Positions 8,969 to 17,103 of a stretch of 64,000 nucleotides of DNA are shown here, piece after piece. The notes under the pieces are model-generated. The model was given only the letters and a program-made list of their open reading frames with translations, was not told the origin of the DNA and ran no database searches. The translations under genes and the position numbers were made by a program. Each line of letters begins with the position of its first letter. Position 1 is the stretch's first letter. This DNA is from Candidatus Izemoplasmatales bacterium (GTDB lineage Bacteria > Bacillota_I > Bacilli_A > Izemoplasmatales > Hujiaoplasmataceae), in NCBI GenBank assembly GCA_028698875.1, contig JAQVVR010000002.1, positions 82,930-146,929 on the forward strand, written 5' to 3'.

Positions 8969-9871
8969 AAGATATTGAAGCCAAGAAACATCATCATTTT
9001 CAATTACTTTCCCATTTAAATATGCTAAAGGACTCAATGGGTCAGGAATCATGAAGACCAATTTATATGAACGAAGGGCTTGTTTTAAAAGCCCATAACG
9101 TTTGTTTATGCCTTCATTGCCATATAATGGATCACCCAATACTGGATGATCAACAAATGCTAGGTGTGCCCGAATTTGATGGGTTTTTCCGGTAATCAGT
9201 TCAACTTCGAGCCAAGACAAACCATTACCTTCTTTAATAACGGTATATCTGGTAATAATTTCCTGTGCTTTTGGAAGCATGGTAGCACTAACGCGGACTA
9301 AAGCACTGACCTCATCTTTTAATAAATAAGCATGTAGTTCCGCATTTGGTTTATCAAAATAGCCCACCGCCAAACAATGATAATATTTATGAATTAAGTT
9401 TTTATATGCGGCATCGTTTAGTTCTTGAGTTGAGTGAATATCTTTACCAACAAGAAGTAACCCTGAAGTGTTAAAATCTAAGCGATTGACTAAGGAATAA
9501 GTTCCAATCGGAACGTTTTTTTGTTTTGATAGCATCGTCAATAAGTCTGATTCATGCAAAGATCCGTCGGGGTGCGATAATATGCCTTCTGGTTTATCAA
9601 CTACAAGGAGTTTCTGATCTTCATAGACTATGGGGATCAAACTGGTTTTTTGGACACTTTTATCAAAATATTTATCATCAATATAAAATGTGATTTGATC
9701 GTTTTCAAAGATGATCTCCTTACCGGTTTGAACGTGCACACCATTGATTTTAAAACATTTTTTGCGTAGATATTGATAATAAAGGGGCTTGGCAATTGAT
9801 GAAAACCGTTTGGTAATATAATATTCAAACGTATTACCTGAATCAAGTTTGTCAATAATAACAGTATGCAT
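8957..9871 (-). CDS. RluA-family RNA pseudouridine synthase
   Basis: A 304-aa pseudouridine synthase. The catalytic loop reads VNRLDFNTSGLLL, with the essential Asp in the family RLDxxTSG pattern; a Lys-x-His motif (GKTHQIRAHLA) and a late YGN segment also fit RluA. The first 75 residues look like a short S4-type RNA-binding domain. The start has a near-perfect AAGGAGGTGATTGA leader. The RNA target (23S rRNA RluD-type or tRNA) cannot be told from sequence. Confidence 0.9.
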   Translation of the reverse strand: MHTVIIDKLDSGNTFEYYITKRFSSIAKPLYYQYLRKKCFKINGVHVQTGKEIIFENDQITFYIDDKYFDKSVQKTSLIPIVYEDQKLLVVDKPEGILSHPDGSLHESDLLTMLSKQKNVPIGTYSLVNRLDFNTSGLLLVGKDIHSTQELNDAAYKNLIHKYYHCLAVGYFDKPNAELHAYLLKDEVSALVRVSATMLPKAQEIITRYTVIKEGNGLSWLEVELITGKTHQIRAHLAFVDHPVLGDPLYGNEGINKRYGLLKQALRSYKLVFMIPDPLSPLAYLNGKVIENDDVSWLQYLKKN

Positions 9872-10040
9872 TCAATCACCTCCTTATTGCTTCTATTATA
9901 TGAGAATTATGATGAGAATGCAATGAATAAACCCAGTGAGTCGGTTATGAAAATAATGCAAACCTCTTTTTTGGTTTTTTATGGTCGCATTCAAATTCGT
10001 GTGTTATAATTAACATTGAAAATATGAAAGGGTGATATGG

Positions 10041-10634
10041 ATGTTAATTCTTGTTGGGCCCAGCGCTTCGGGAAAGACGGAGTCAGCCAAAATCATGATC
10101 AATCGTTACCCCATTTCTCGAGTGGTGACCTGTACGACACGACCAAAACGGGTTAATGAGATTGATGGGTTTGATTATCATTTTGTTTCAGATGCCCAAT
10201 TCATGAATTTATTGAAGCATAATTATTTTGCGGAAACAGCCGTATATAATGGATATTGTTATGGAACACCGCTCAATGAATTGCGTGATGATAAATTAAT
10301 TATTTTAGAACCACAAGGGTTAAAATCCTTTTTAGCACTTAAAATGTGCAAAATCGTTGCCATTTTTCTGAAGACCAAGGAAGAAACCCGAATTCAGCGA
10401 ATGGAAAGCCGCAAAGATCTTCCCGCTGATATTAAGCGACGAATCGCTGCAGACCGGATAGAATTCGATGCAGATAAAATCGTTGGCCTCGACCTTACGA
10501 TTGATACTTCGGAAATCTCGCTTTCTGACCTTGCCGACTGTATTTTTGTCAACTATCGCAAAATATTAACGGAAAAAACGGATGGTTACGAGCAGATATC
10601 TTTATTCAGCCAAAACAACGATGAGCATTGTTGA
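10041..10634 (+). CDS. Guanylate-kinase-like P-loop kinase
   Basis: A 197-aa protein with a P-loop (LVGPSASGKTESA) and the guanylate kinase GMP-site pattern TCTTRPKRVNEIDGFDYHF. The lid region (RMESRKDLPADIKRRIAADR) is reduced relative to Gmk. The C-terminal extension after residue 165 has no recognised motif. It may be a guanylate kinase paralogue or another small-molecule kinase. I prefer ATG 10041 because GGGTGAT sits directly upstream, although GTG 10032 is in frame. It stands alone, with an extended -10-like TATAAT at 10005. Confidence 0.75.
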   Translation: MLILVGPSASGKTESAKIMINRYPISRVVTCTTRPKRVNEIDGFDYHFVSDAQFMNLLKHNYFAETAVYNGYCYGTPLNELRDDKLIILEPQGLKSFLALKMCKIVAIFLKTKEETRIQRMESRKDLPADIKRRIAADRIEFDADKIVGLDLTIDTSEISLSDLADCIFVNYRKILTEKTDGYEQISLFSQNNDEHC

Positions 10635-10711
10635 GCATATTATTAGATATTGCTGGCAAGAATGGGTATAATGGATTTGCAATAAATAATTATTCTTAGG
10701 AGGATAAAAAT

Positions 10712-11023
10712 ATGGCAATAGAAATTACTGATAGTAACTTTAAAACTGAAGTGTTAGATTCAAAACTCCCAGTCATCGTTGACTTTTGGGCACCATGGTG
10801 CCGACCCTGTATGATGCTTGGACCCACCATTTTAGAAATCGCTGAAGAATTAGAAGGCAAAGTCAAAGTTGGCAAACTCAATGTTGACAATTCTGAAACC
10901 ATCGCCAGACGTTATAGTGTTTCATCGATTCCGACAGTAATATTGTTTAAAGATGGCGCTATCGTAAAAAAAGTCGTTGGCTTGATGCGCAAAGAAGACT
11001 TGTTACATAATTTAGGATTATAA
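10712..11023 (+). CDS. trxA: Thioredoxin
   Basis: A 103-aa thioredoxin with active site WAPWCRPC; the usual WCGPC has Arg in place of Gly, a known natural variation. The cis-Pro is in SSIPTVILF. AGGAGG stands 9 nt before ATG. It is followed after 3 nt by the reductase-like gene, so the pair should work together in cytoplasmic disulfide reduction. Confidence 0.95.
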   Translation: MAIEITDSNFKTEVLDSKLPVIVDFWAPWCRPCMMLGPTILEIAEELEGKVKVGKLNVDNSETIARRYSVSSIPTVILFKDGAIVKKVVGLMRKEDLLHNLGL

Positions 11024-11026
11024 CTC

Positions 11027-11884
11027 ATGTTTGATGTCATTGTCGTTGGCGGTGGTCCTGCCGGCATCTCCTCAGCCATTTATTTGAAGCGGTTTAAATT
11101 AGATGTATTGGTACTGATGAAAGATTTTGGAGCGCTTGACAAAACCGACCATATCGAGAACTATTATGGCTTTCCTAACCCGGTATCCGGAAGACAAATC
11201 GTTGAAAACGGATTGAGCCAAGCCAGCCGATTAGGCATCGAAATTCGTAACGAAGAAGTACTAAATATCGATAAAACAGAGTTATTTGTTATCAAAACTA
11301 ATCGAAATGAATATGAAGCTAAAACTGTTTTGCTTGCGACCGGATCCAGTCGGGTTAATCTACGAATACCTGGGTTTTCCGATTTTGTTGGGAAAGGCAT
11401 TTCCTATTGCGCAATTTGTGATGGGTTCTTGTATCGCAAGCAAACGATAGCCATTCTGGGCGAAGGCGAATTTATGGCTGAAGAACTCGAGGTTTTGCGC
11501 AATTTTAGTTCCGACTTATACGTGTTTACCAATGGATTACCTCTTTCCGTAAAAGTAGAAGGCACTAAAATTATTACTGATCCAATTACCGGTTTTATTG
11601 GTGACGAAGTAGTAAATACTATTGTGACTGACAAAGCTAGTTACCCGGTTAATGCCGTGTTTGTGGCTATAGGTACACCTTCAGCTACTGATTTTGCTTT
11701 ACGCATGGGGGCTTTTGTCGATAACAATATGATAGCGGTCAATGATAAGTATATGACCAATATTCCTGGGCTGTTCGCAGCCGGTGATTGTATTGGGGGA
11801 CTATCTCAGATTGCAAAAGCAGTAGCTGATGGGGCGGAAGCCGCTTTAGCGATAAACAAATATATCCATTCGAAAACGTCTTGA
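11027..11884 (+). CDS. Thioredoxin reductase-like flavoprotein lacking the NADPH motif
   Basis: A 285-aa FAD protein with thioredoxin reductase architecture: FAD fold VVGGGPAGISSA at the N-terminus, redox pair CAIC in YCAICDGFL (about residues 127-131) and the C-terminal FAD motif GLFAAGDC. The second nucleotide domain is unusual. Where NADPH-dependent enzymes have GxGxxA and HRRxxxR, this one has LGEGEFMAEE and no HRR, and the protein is about 25 residues short. This resembles the ferredoxin-linked flavin thioredoxin reductases described from clostridia. It follows trxA by 3 nt. Electron donor inferred, not shown. Confidence 0.85.
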   Translation: MFDVIVVGGGPAGISSAIYLKRFKLDVLVLMKDFGALDKTDHIENYYGFPNPVSGRQIVENGLSQASRLGIEIRNEEVLNIDKTELFVIKTNRNEYEAKTVLLATGSSRVNLRIPGFSDFVGKGISYCAICDGFLYRKQTIAILGEGEFMAEELEVLRNFSSDLYVFTNGLPLSVKVEGTKIITDPITGFIGDEVVNTIVTDKASYPVNAVFVAIGTPSATDFALRMGAFVDNNMIAVNDKYMTNIPGLFAAGDCIGGLSQIAKAVADGAEAALAINKYIHSKTS

Positions 11885-11902
11885 TTGTCAAGGCGTTTTT
11901 TT
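11873..11902 (+). terminator. Terminator after the trx pair
   Basis: AAAACGTCTTGA pairs with TCAAGGCGTTTT (11873-11884, 11888-11899, one G-T pair) and runs into T. The left arm lies in the end of the reductase gene. Confidence 0.8.
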
Positions 11903-11941
11903 GTAGCAAGTTTTGGATTACAAAACGCAAATATCTTATGG

Positions 11942-11952
11942 TGTGATATAAT
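11942..11952 (+). promoter_or_regulatory. Extended -10 promoter of the chorismate mutase operon
   Basis: TGTGATATAAT at 11942-11952, with TG one base before the -10. No clear -35. It serves the group from 11982 to 14498. Confidence 0.5.
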
Positions 11953-11981
11953 TATCTTAGTATAATTTAAAGGAGAACATC

Positions 11982-12266
11982 ATGGACGAATTACCCGTTT
12001 TAAGAAACCAAATTGATGAAATTGATCAAAAAATGCAAGAACTGTTCATCAAAAGGATGGAAATCGTAGCAGCGATCTCTGAATTTAAAATGGCAAATGA
12101 TCGATCGGTTTATGATCATACACGAGAAACCGAGATAATCCAAAGAAATGTAACTCGCATTAAGGATTCCCCGTATGCGCCTTATTATCAGCGAATGCTG
12201 GAAAGTATCCTTGATGAGTCAAAACGGTATCAAAAAGCCATCATTATAGGGAGCACAACGTTATGA
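11982..12266 (+). CDS. Chorismate mutase (AroQ type)
   Basis: A 94-aa all-helical AroQ domain: LRNQIDEIDQKMQELFIKRM has the N-terminal Arg and the following helix. The second part (RETEIIQR) has the conserved Arg-Glu pair, and a final helix bears Gln/Lys. It catalyses chorismate to prephenate. No other aromatic amino acid gene is nearby, so its pathway is unclear; it opens an operon with threonine aldolase, NUDIX and RluF genes. AAAGGAG precedes ATG. Confidence 0.85.
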   Translation: MDELPVLRNQIDEIDQKMQELFIKRMEIVAAISEFKMANDRSVYDHTRETEIIQRNVTRIKDSPYAPYYQRMLESILDESKRYQKAIIIGSTTL

Positions 12267-13276
12267 GATATATTGATTTACGCAGTGACACTGTCACGGA
12301 ACCCACCGAAGAAATGCGACAGGCCATCTTAAACTGTGAAGTTGGCGATGATGTCTTTGAAGATGATCCAACCACCAATCGTTTAGAAGCTTTGGCAGCA
12401 CAAATGTTAAAGAAAGAAGCGGCTATATTTGTCCCTTCGGGAACATTTTCCAACCAGTTAGCCATCTTTACTCATGCGGATCGAGGTGATGAGGTCATTG
12501 TCGATCAAAACGCTCACATTGTAATCCATGAATCGGGAGCCTCTTCAATCATTGCTGGTGTTCAGTTGTTTACTCTCGAAAGCAATAACGGCATCTGGGA
12601 TTTGAATAAATTAGCTCAATCGATCAAAACCAAATCAACATTTACCGCCGGGACGAAGCTGATTTGCATGGAGAACGCCTATGGAGGAAGAGTTTTACCG
12701 CTTGCATATATGCAAAAAGTATATGCTTTGGCTAAATCCCGTGGTGTATTAGTGCATCTTGATGGTGCTAGAATATTCAATGCAGCATCTTTCCTAAATT
12801 GCGATGTCTCAGAATTGTCAGCCTGTGCTGATAGCGTCTCTGTTTGCCTTTCAAAAGGCCTATGTTCACCAATTGGAACGGTTTTAGTTGGCTCAAAGTC
12901 ATTCATTGACAGCGCTCGAAGAAAACGAAAAATCATGGGTGGTGGAATGCGACAAACGGGTATATTGACTGCTTGTGGCATTATCAGCTTGGAAAAAATG
13001 TCTAAACGACTTGGCATTGATCATGAGAATGCGAAGAGAATGGCATCTGGATTACGAGAAATAAAAGGACTTACTGTTGATGAAACACAACGCGATATCA
13101 ATATCATATTTTTTGATATTGATGATGAACGTAAATATCATTTGTTAGCATACATGTATGAACATGGCGTCAAGATTGAACCATGGGAAGTGGGATTTAG
13201 ATTTGTCACTCACAATGGCATCACTTGTGATGACGTTGATATAGTTGTCGCCTTGATGAAAGGATACTTTAATTGA
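12263..13276 (+). CDS. ltaE: Low-specificity L-threonine aldolase
   Basis: A 337-aa PLP enzyme of fold type I that cleaves threonine or allo-threonine to glycine and acetaldehyde. The N-terminus IDLRSDTVTEPTEEM and GDDVFEDDP are hallmark motifs; the PLP Lys lies in VSVCLSKGLCSPIG. Glycine it produces could feed folate C1 units. It overlaps the chorismate mutase stop by ATGA and the NUDIX start by 4 nt. Confident in the beta-eliminating aldolase family; exact stereospecificity not readable. Confidence 0.92.
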   Translation: MRYIDLRSDTVTEPTEEMRQAILNCEVGDDVFEDDPTTNRLEALAAQMLKKEAAIFVPSGTFSNQLAIFTHADRGDEVIVDQNAHIVIHESGASSIIAGVQLFTLESNNGIWDLNKLAQSIKTKSTFTAGTKLICMENAYGGRVLPLAYMQKVYALAKSRGVLVHLDGARIFNAASFLNCDVSELSACADSVSVCLSKGLCSPIGTVLVGSKSFIDSARRKRKIMGGGMRQTGILTACGIISLEKMSKRLGIDHENAKRMASGLREIKGLTVDETQRDINIIFFDIDDERKYHLLAYMYEHGVKIEPWEVGFRFVTHNGITCDDVDIVVALMKGYFN

Positions 13277-13788
13277 GAAAACTGCTTACTATCTTTCGAC
13301 ATTCTGGACTTGATTTGCACCAACCGACCCTTTATCGAAAAGCATACCGGGCCATTATTTTTCATGATGATTTGGTTTTATTTATAAAATCCCAAAAATA
13401 TGGAGAATATAAATTTCCCGGAGGCGGAAAGAACGATGCCGAACGGGCATTAGCAGTTTTAAAACGCGAAGTGCGCGAAGAGACCGGATATACAATTTAT
13501 TCAAAAATCATTCCTTTTGGCTTGACAATGGAATATGCCAAGGATTTTGAGGGGAAATATGCGGTTTTTCAGCAAGAATCACGATACTATTTCTGTAGTG
13601 TCCATAAAAATATACAACCATTGGCTTTGGAATCATATGAAATTGAATATGGATATTTTCCTTGTTGGGTTACATTACAAAATGCCATCGAGAATAATCA
13701 AAAGCTATTAAGCAATGATCGTATTCCTTGGAAAGAACGCGATACCGAAGTTATGATACTTTTAGCGAATGAAAGGAAATCATCATGA
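13273..13788 (+). CDS. NUDIX hydrolase
   Basis: A 171-aa NUDIX protein. The box is complete: G-x5-E-x7-REVREETGY, starting in FPGGGKNDAE at about residue 52. It should hydrolyse a nucleoside diphosphate linked to another group, substrate unknown. It starts at TTG 13273 inside the end of ltaE, with AAAGGA 9 nt upstream, and overlaps the next gene by ATGA. Confidence 0.85.
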   Translation: MRKLLTIFRHSGLDLHQPTLYRKAYRAIIFHDDLVLFIKSQKYGEYKFPGGGKNDAERALAVLKREVREETGYTIYSKIIPFGLTMEYAKDFEGKYAVFQQESRYYFCSVHKNIQPLALESYEIEYGYFPCWVTLQNAIENNQKLLSNDRIPWKERDTEVMILLANERKSS

Positions 13789-14498
13789 GAATCAATGTCT
13801 ATATCAGTTCCACCGGTTTTTGTTCACGACGCGAGGCGGATCATTTAATTCAAAGCGGAAGAGTCATGATTAATGGTATGTATGCTCAGATTGGGTCTGA
13901 TGTTTCTGATACTGATATCGTATCTATTGATGGAAAGACCATCGGCAAGCGGCCAAAAGCAATCTATATGGCATTTAATAAACCAGAAGGTGTCGAGTCA
14001 ACAACCGATCAAGCAAAACCACACAATATCATTGATTATCTTCATTATCCAGAACGAATTTTTCCGATTGGCCGTCTCGATAAGGACTCCTCTGGATTGA
14101 TTCTTTTAACTAACGATGGAATGATTGTAAATAAGATTCTTCGTAGCGAAAACGAACATGATAAGGAATATGTCGTTGAACTTGATAATGATATTACCAA
14201 TGAGTTTTTGATGACAATGGCTGCTGGGGTTAAAATATATAACCCCGCCCGGCACGAGTATACGATAACCAAACCTTGCAAGATTAAACAAATAGATACG
14301 CGGAAATTCACGATTATTTTAACCCAAGGATTAAATCGACAAATTCGTCGGATGACTAAGGAACTTGGATTTAATGTTCTGTACTTGCATCGGATTCGCA
14401 TCATGAATATCAACTTAGGTAGTCTGCCTTTGGGAGAATATCGGTTTCTCATAAAGACAGAATTGGATCAACTTTTGAGATCAATTGGTGGCAAGTAG
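13785..14498 (+). CDS. rluF: RsuA/RluF-family 23S rRNA pseudouridine synthase
   Basis: A 237-aa protein with an N-terminal S4 domain (STGFCSRREADHLIQSGRV) and a catalytic domain with GRLDKDSSGLILLTND, the essential Asp in GRLD. LTQGLNRQIRRM is the C-terminal RsuA/RluB/E/F motif. The S4 sequence looks most like RluF (U2604 region of 23S rRNA), but RluB is possible. Last gene of the 11982-14498 unit. Confidence 0.85.
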   Translation: MRINVYISSTGFCSRREADHLIQSGRVMINGMYAQIGSDVSDTDIVSIDGKTIGKRPKAIYMAFNKPEGVESTTDQAKPHNIIDYLHYPERIFPIGRLDKDSSGLILLTNDGMIVNKILRSENEHDKEYVVELDNDITNEFLMTMAAGVKIYNPARHEYTITKPCKIKQIDTRKFTIILTQGLNRQIRRMTKELGFNVLYLHRIRIMNINLGSLPLGEYRFLIKTELDQLLRSIGGK

Positions 14499-14545
14499 TT
14501 TTCATAATCGTACTTTCTTTTGAACATGTTTATTAAATGGATGTG

Positions 14546-14564
14546 ATGTGATATAATATCACAT
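14546..14564 (+). promoter_or_regulatory. rnf promoter -10 embedded in a perfect palindrome
   Basis: ATGTGATATAATATCACAT is a perfect 9-bp inverted repeat around one central base, and it contains the -10 TATAAT (14552-14557) of the Rnf operon. This is a likely operator; TGTGA/TCACA half-sites recall Rex or CRP/FNR family sites, but the 7-nt spacing is one base longer than those usual forms. Confidence 0.5.
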
Positions 14565-14607
14565 GGTTTTTTGGGCAATATGAAAAGATGAGGAGGAACA
14601 GCATTCT

Positions 14608-15909
14608 ATGATTTTACACAAAGCAAAAGGAACTCGGATTGAGGGAAAAAAATCTATGTCTAAAGCTTTGCCATTGCATGAATACTTAAATCCACCCTTT
14701 GTCTTCATTCCCCTATTACAACAGGCAACACCGCTCAAACGGATTGTTGAAATCGGAGATAAGGTGGCCATTGGACAAGTAGTGGCATTAAGAGAAGGCT
14801 TTGGTGCAATGCCAATCCATGCATCGGTCAGTGGTACAGTAACCGCAATTAAAAAAGTTTGGCACGCTTCTGGAAGAATGGTAGAGGCTATTGAGATTCA
14901 AAATGATAATCAGAATCGAATGGACGAAAGCATCCGCGTGCAAACAGATATTTCATTGTTATCTCGAAATGATTTGATTGCAAAGATGCAACAGGCAGGA
15001 CTTTCTGGTCTTGGTGGCGCTGGGTTTCCTACCTACATTAAATATCAAACTAAATGTCCAATCGATGTTGTAATCATCAATGCGGTTGAGTGTGAACCTT
15101 ATATTACTTGCGATTTTATGCTCATCAATGCATATCCAGAAAAACTGCTCAAAGGACTATCATATTTGATGAGAGCAGCTGATGCAAAAAAAGGGGTTAT
15201 TGCTTTCAAAACTTATAACACCGATATCAAGAAGAATTTAGAACCGTTGCTAGTTAATTATCCAGGAATTGAATTATATGAAGTTAAGGATATTTATCCG
15301 GCCGGTTGGGAAAAATATATCGTTCAAAAAATTACTAAAAAAACATATGCGGGTTTGCCAGCTGAAGCGGGAGCAATTGTTGATAATTCTGCGACTGCCA
15401 TCGTTTTTGCGGATGTTGTCGCAGAAAATATTCCTTTGATTTCCCGAGTCATTACTATTTCAGGAGAAGGAATTAAAAATCCACAAAACTTTTTTGTTCC
15501 CTTAGGAACTCCGGTTAAAGAACTAATCCAATTAGCTGGTGGATATGTTGAAAGTCTGAACCCTATGAAAGCATGGTATATAGCAGGTGGTCCAATGACA
15601 GGTCGTGCTATTCTCATTGATGAATTGGTTGTCAATGATACCTTGGGATCGGTCATTGTAAAACCAATGCCAGATGAAAAACACCACCCAGCATGTCTGG
15701 GATGTGGAAAATGCGCAGATGCTTGTCCGGTTTATCTTACTCCTACAGAAATCCAAAGGGCATTAGAAAGTAAAGATTCTCAGGCAATTAAGGAACTAAA
15801 TGCACAAAAATGTATGCAATGTGGATTGTGTTCCTATGTTTGTCCGTCACATATCGAAATTTCCGATTATGTCGCAAAGGCAAAAGAATTGTTAAGGAAG
15901 GGAGCATAA
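14608..15909 (+). CDS. rnfC: Rnf electron transport complex subunit C
   Basis: A 433-aa peripheral subunit of the ion-translocating ferredoxin:NAD+ oxidoreductase, carrying NADH-side FMN and two [4Fe-4S] clusters. N-terminal RnfC barrel sandwich (residues 1-110), then the flavin/NADH domain with LSGLGGAGFPTYIK and INAVECEPYITCD. Clusters are bound by CLGCGKCADACPVYL and CMQCGLCSYVCPSHI near the C-terminus. AGGAGG lies before ATG 14608. First gene of a seven-gene operon with gaps of 1-2 nt or overlaps. Confidence 0.96.
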   Translation: MILHKAKGTRIEGKKSMSKALPLHEYLNPPFVFIPLLQQATPLKRIVEIGDKVAIGQVVALREGFGAMPIHASVSGTVTAIKKVWHASGRMVEAIEIQNDNQNRMDESIRVQTDISLLSRNDLIAKMQQAGLSGLGGAGFPTYIKYQTKCPIDVVIINAVECEPYITCDFMLINAYPEKLLKGLSYLMRAADAKKGVIAFKTYNTDIKKNLEPLLVNYPGIELYEVKDIYPAGWEKYIVQKITKKTYAGLPAEAGAIVDNSATAIVFADVVAENIPLISRVITISGEGIKNPQNFFVPLGTPVKELIQLAGGYVESLNPMKAWYIAGGPMTGRAILIDELVVNDTLGSVIVKPMPDEKHHPACLGCGKCADACPVYLTPTEIQRALESKDSQAIKELNAQKCMQCGLCSYVCPSHIEISDYVAKAKELLRKGA

Positions 15910-15910
15910 T

Positions 15911-17101
15911 ATGGCTAGATTTGCAAACGGTAAAGCCCCGTTTTTACGGAAGGCTGATGAGAAAACCTATGGCACTCAAGTCATCATGCGCGATTTCTTA
16001 ATCGGTTTATTGCCGCTAATTGGATTTGCTTGGTATAAAAATGGTATAAAAGTCTATATCGAAGGTAATGCGACATTCTTAGAGATGTTTTACCCAATAA
16101 TCTTCATAATACTCGGCGGAATAATTTCGATGATAATCGAAGGCTTATTTTTTATAATTACAGACAAGGAAATCCGATCGTTTAAATCGCTTATGAACCG
16201 ATTGAGCTTATCATATGCCATGATTCCTGGTATCCTGCTAGCCATGATTTTACCATTATATACACCTATTTGGGTTTTAATCTTTGGTTGTATAATGGCA
16301 ACATTGGTAGCTAAACTACTTTTTGGAGGCTTTGGCTATAATATTTTTAATCCCGCTTTGATTGGTTATGCAGCAATCGCTTTTACGTTGATGGGTGTCA
16401 TTAACCGAGCCGGTGGGGCTCTCAATGGTTCTGAAGTTCTGGTAGATGCCATTGCCGGAGCTACACCACTTAGTACTTTATCCACTACAAATATTTTGTC
16501 TTATCAAACTTTAGTGGCTCCGTATGGATCATTATGGAATTTTTTTATTGGTACGATTCCTGGAGCTTTAGCAGAAACAAGTGCGCTAGCTTGTATCATT
16601 TCATTTGTCTGGCTATCGGCAAGAAAAGTTATCAAATGGTTCGTTCCGGTCATATATATCGGAACCGTGTTTATTCTATCATGGCTAATCGGTATCATTT
16701 CTGGCCAAACAGGAATTTGGTTTCCAACCTATAGTATTTTGTCAGGAGGACTGATGTTTGGGGCGATTTTTATGGCCACCGAACCGGTTACGACTCCGAA
16801 AAATCCACTAGGAAAAATGGTATTTGCCTTGTTTCTTGGCGTATTTACAGTTTTGTTTCGCTTTGTTGGTCAATATCCAGAAGGTGTTGCCACATCAATT
16901 ATCTTCATGAATATTTTCTCAATGCCAATCGATAAATGGACCGGCGTTATCAGAACAGAAGGGGTAACGAAAAAGACGATTATCAAAATTGTTATTTTGG
17001 TTATACTTATCATCGCCATCGCCGCATATGCTTTATTTAAAGCCAGTTCAATTTATACAGCGACCATTGAATTGCCTTTAATTATGAGGGGGTGGAACTG
17101 A
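15911..17101 (+). CDS. rnfD: Rnf complex membrane subunit D
   Basis: A 396-aa integral membrane protein with about ten hydrophobic segments, which normally holds a covalently bound FMN and takes part in ion transport. Family motifs are FGGFGYNIFNPALIGYA and GAIFMATEPVTTPKNP. The flavinylation site reads DAIAGATPL at about residue 178; the usual Ser/Thr at its fourth position is Ala, but Gly-Ala-Thr is kept. N-terminus FLRKADEKTYGTQVIMRDFLIGLLP is typical after its short lead. Start ATG is 1 nt after rnfC. Confidence 0.95.
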   Translation: MARFANGKAPFLRKADEKTYGTQVIMRDFLIGLLPLIGFAWYKNGIKVYIEGNATFLEMFYPIIFIILGGIISMIIEGLFFIITDKEIRSFKSLMNRLSLSYAMIPGILLAMILPLYTPIWVLIFGCIMATLVAKLLFGGFGYNIFNPALIGYAAIAFTLMGVINRAGGALNGSEVLVDAIAGATPLSTLSTTNILSYQTLVAPYGSLWNFFIGTIPGALAETSALACIISFVWLSARKVIKWFVPVIYIGTVFILSWLIGIISGQTGIWFPTYSILSGGLMFGAIFMATEPVTTPKNPLGKMVFALFLGVFTVLFRFVGQYPEGVATSIIFMNIFSMPIDKWTGVIRTEGVTKKTIIKIVILVILIIAIAAYALFKASSIYTATIELPLIMRGWN

Positions 17102-17103
17102 TC

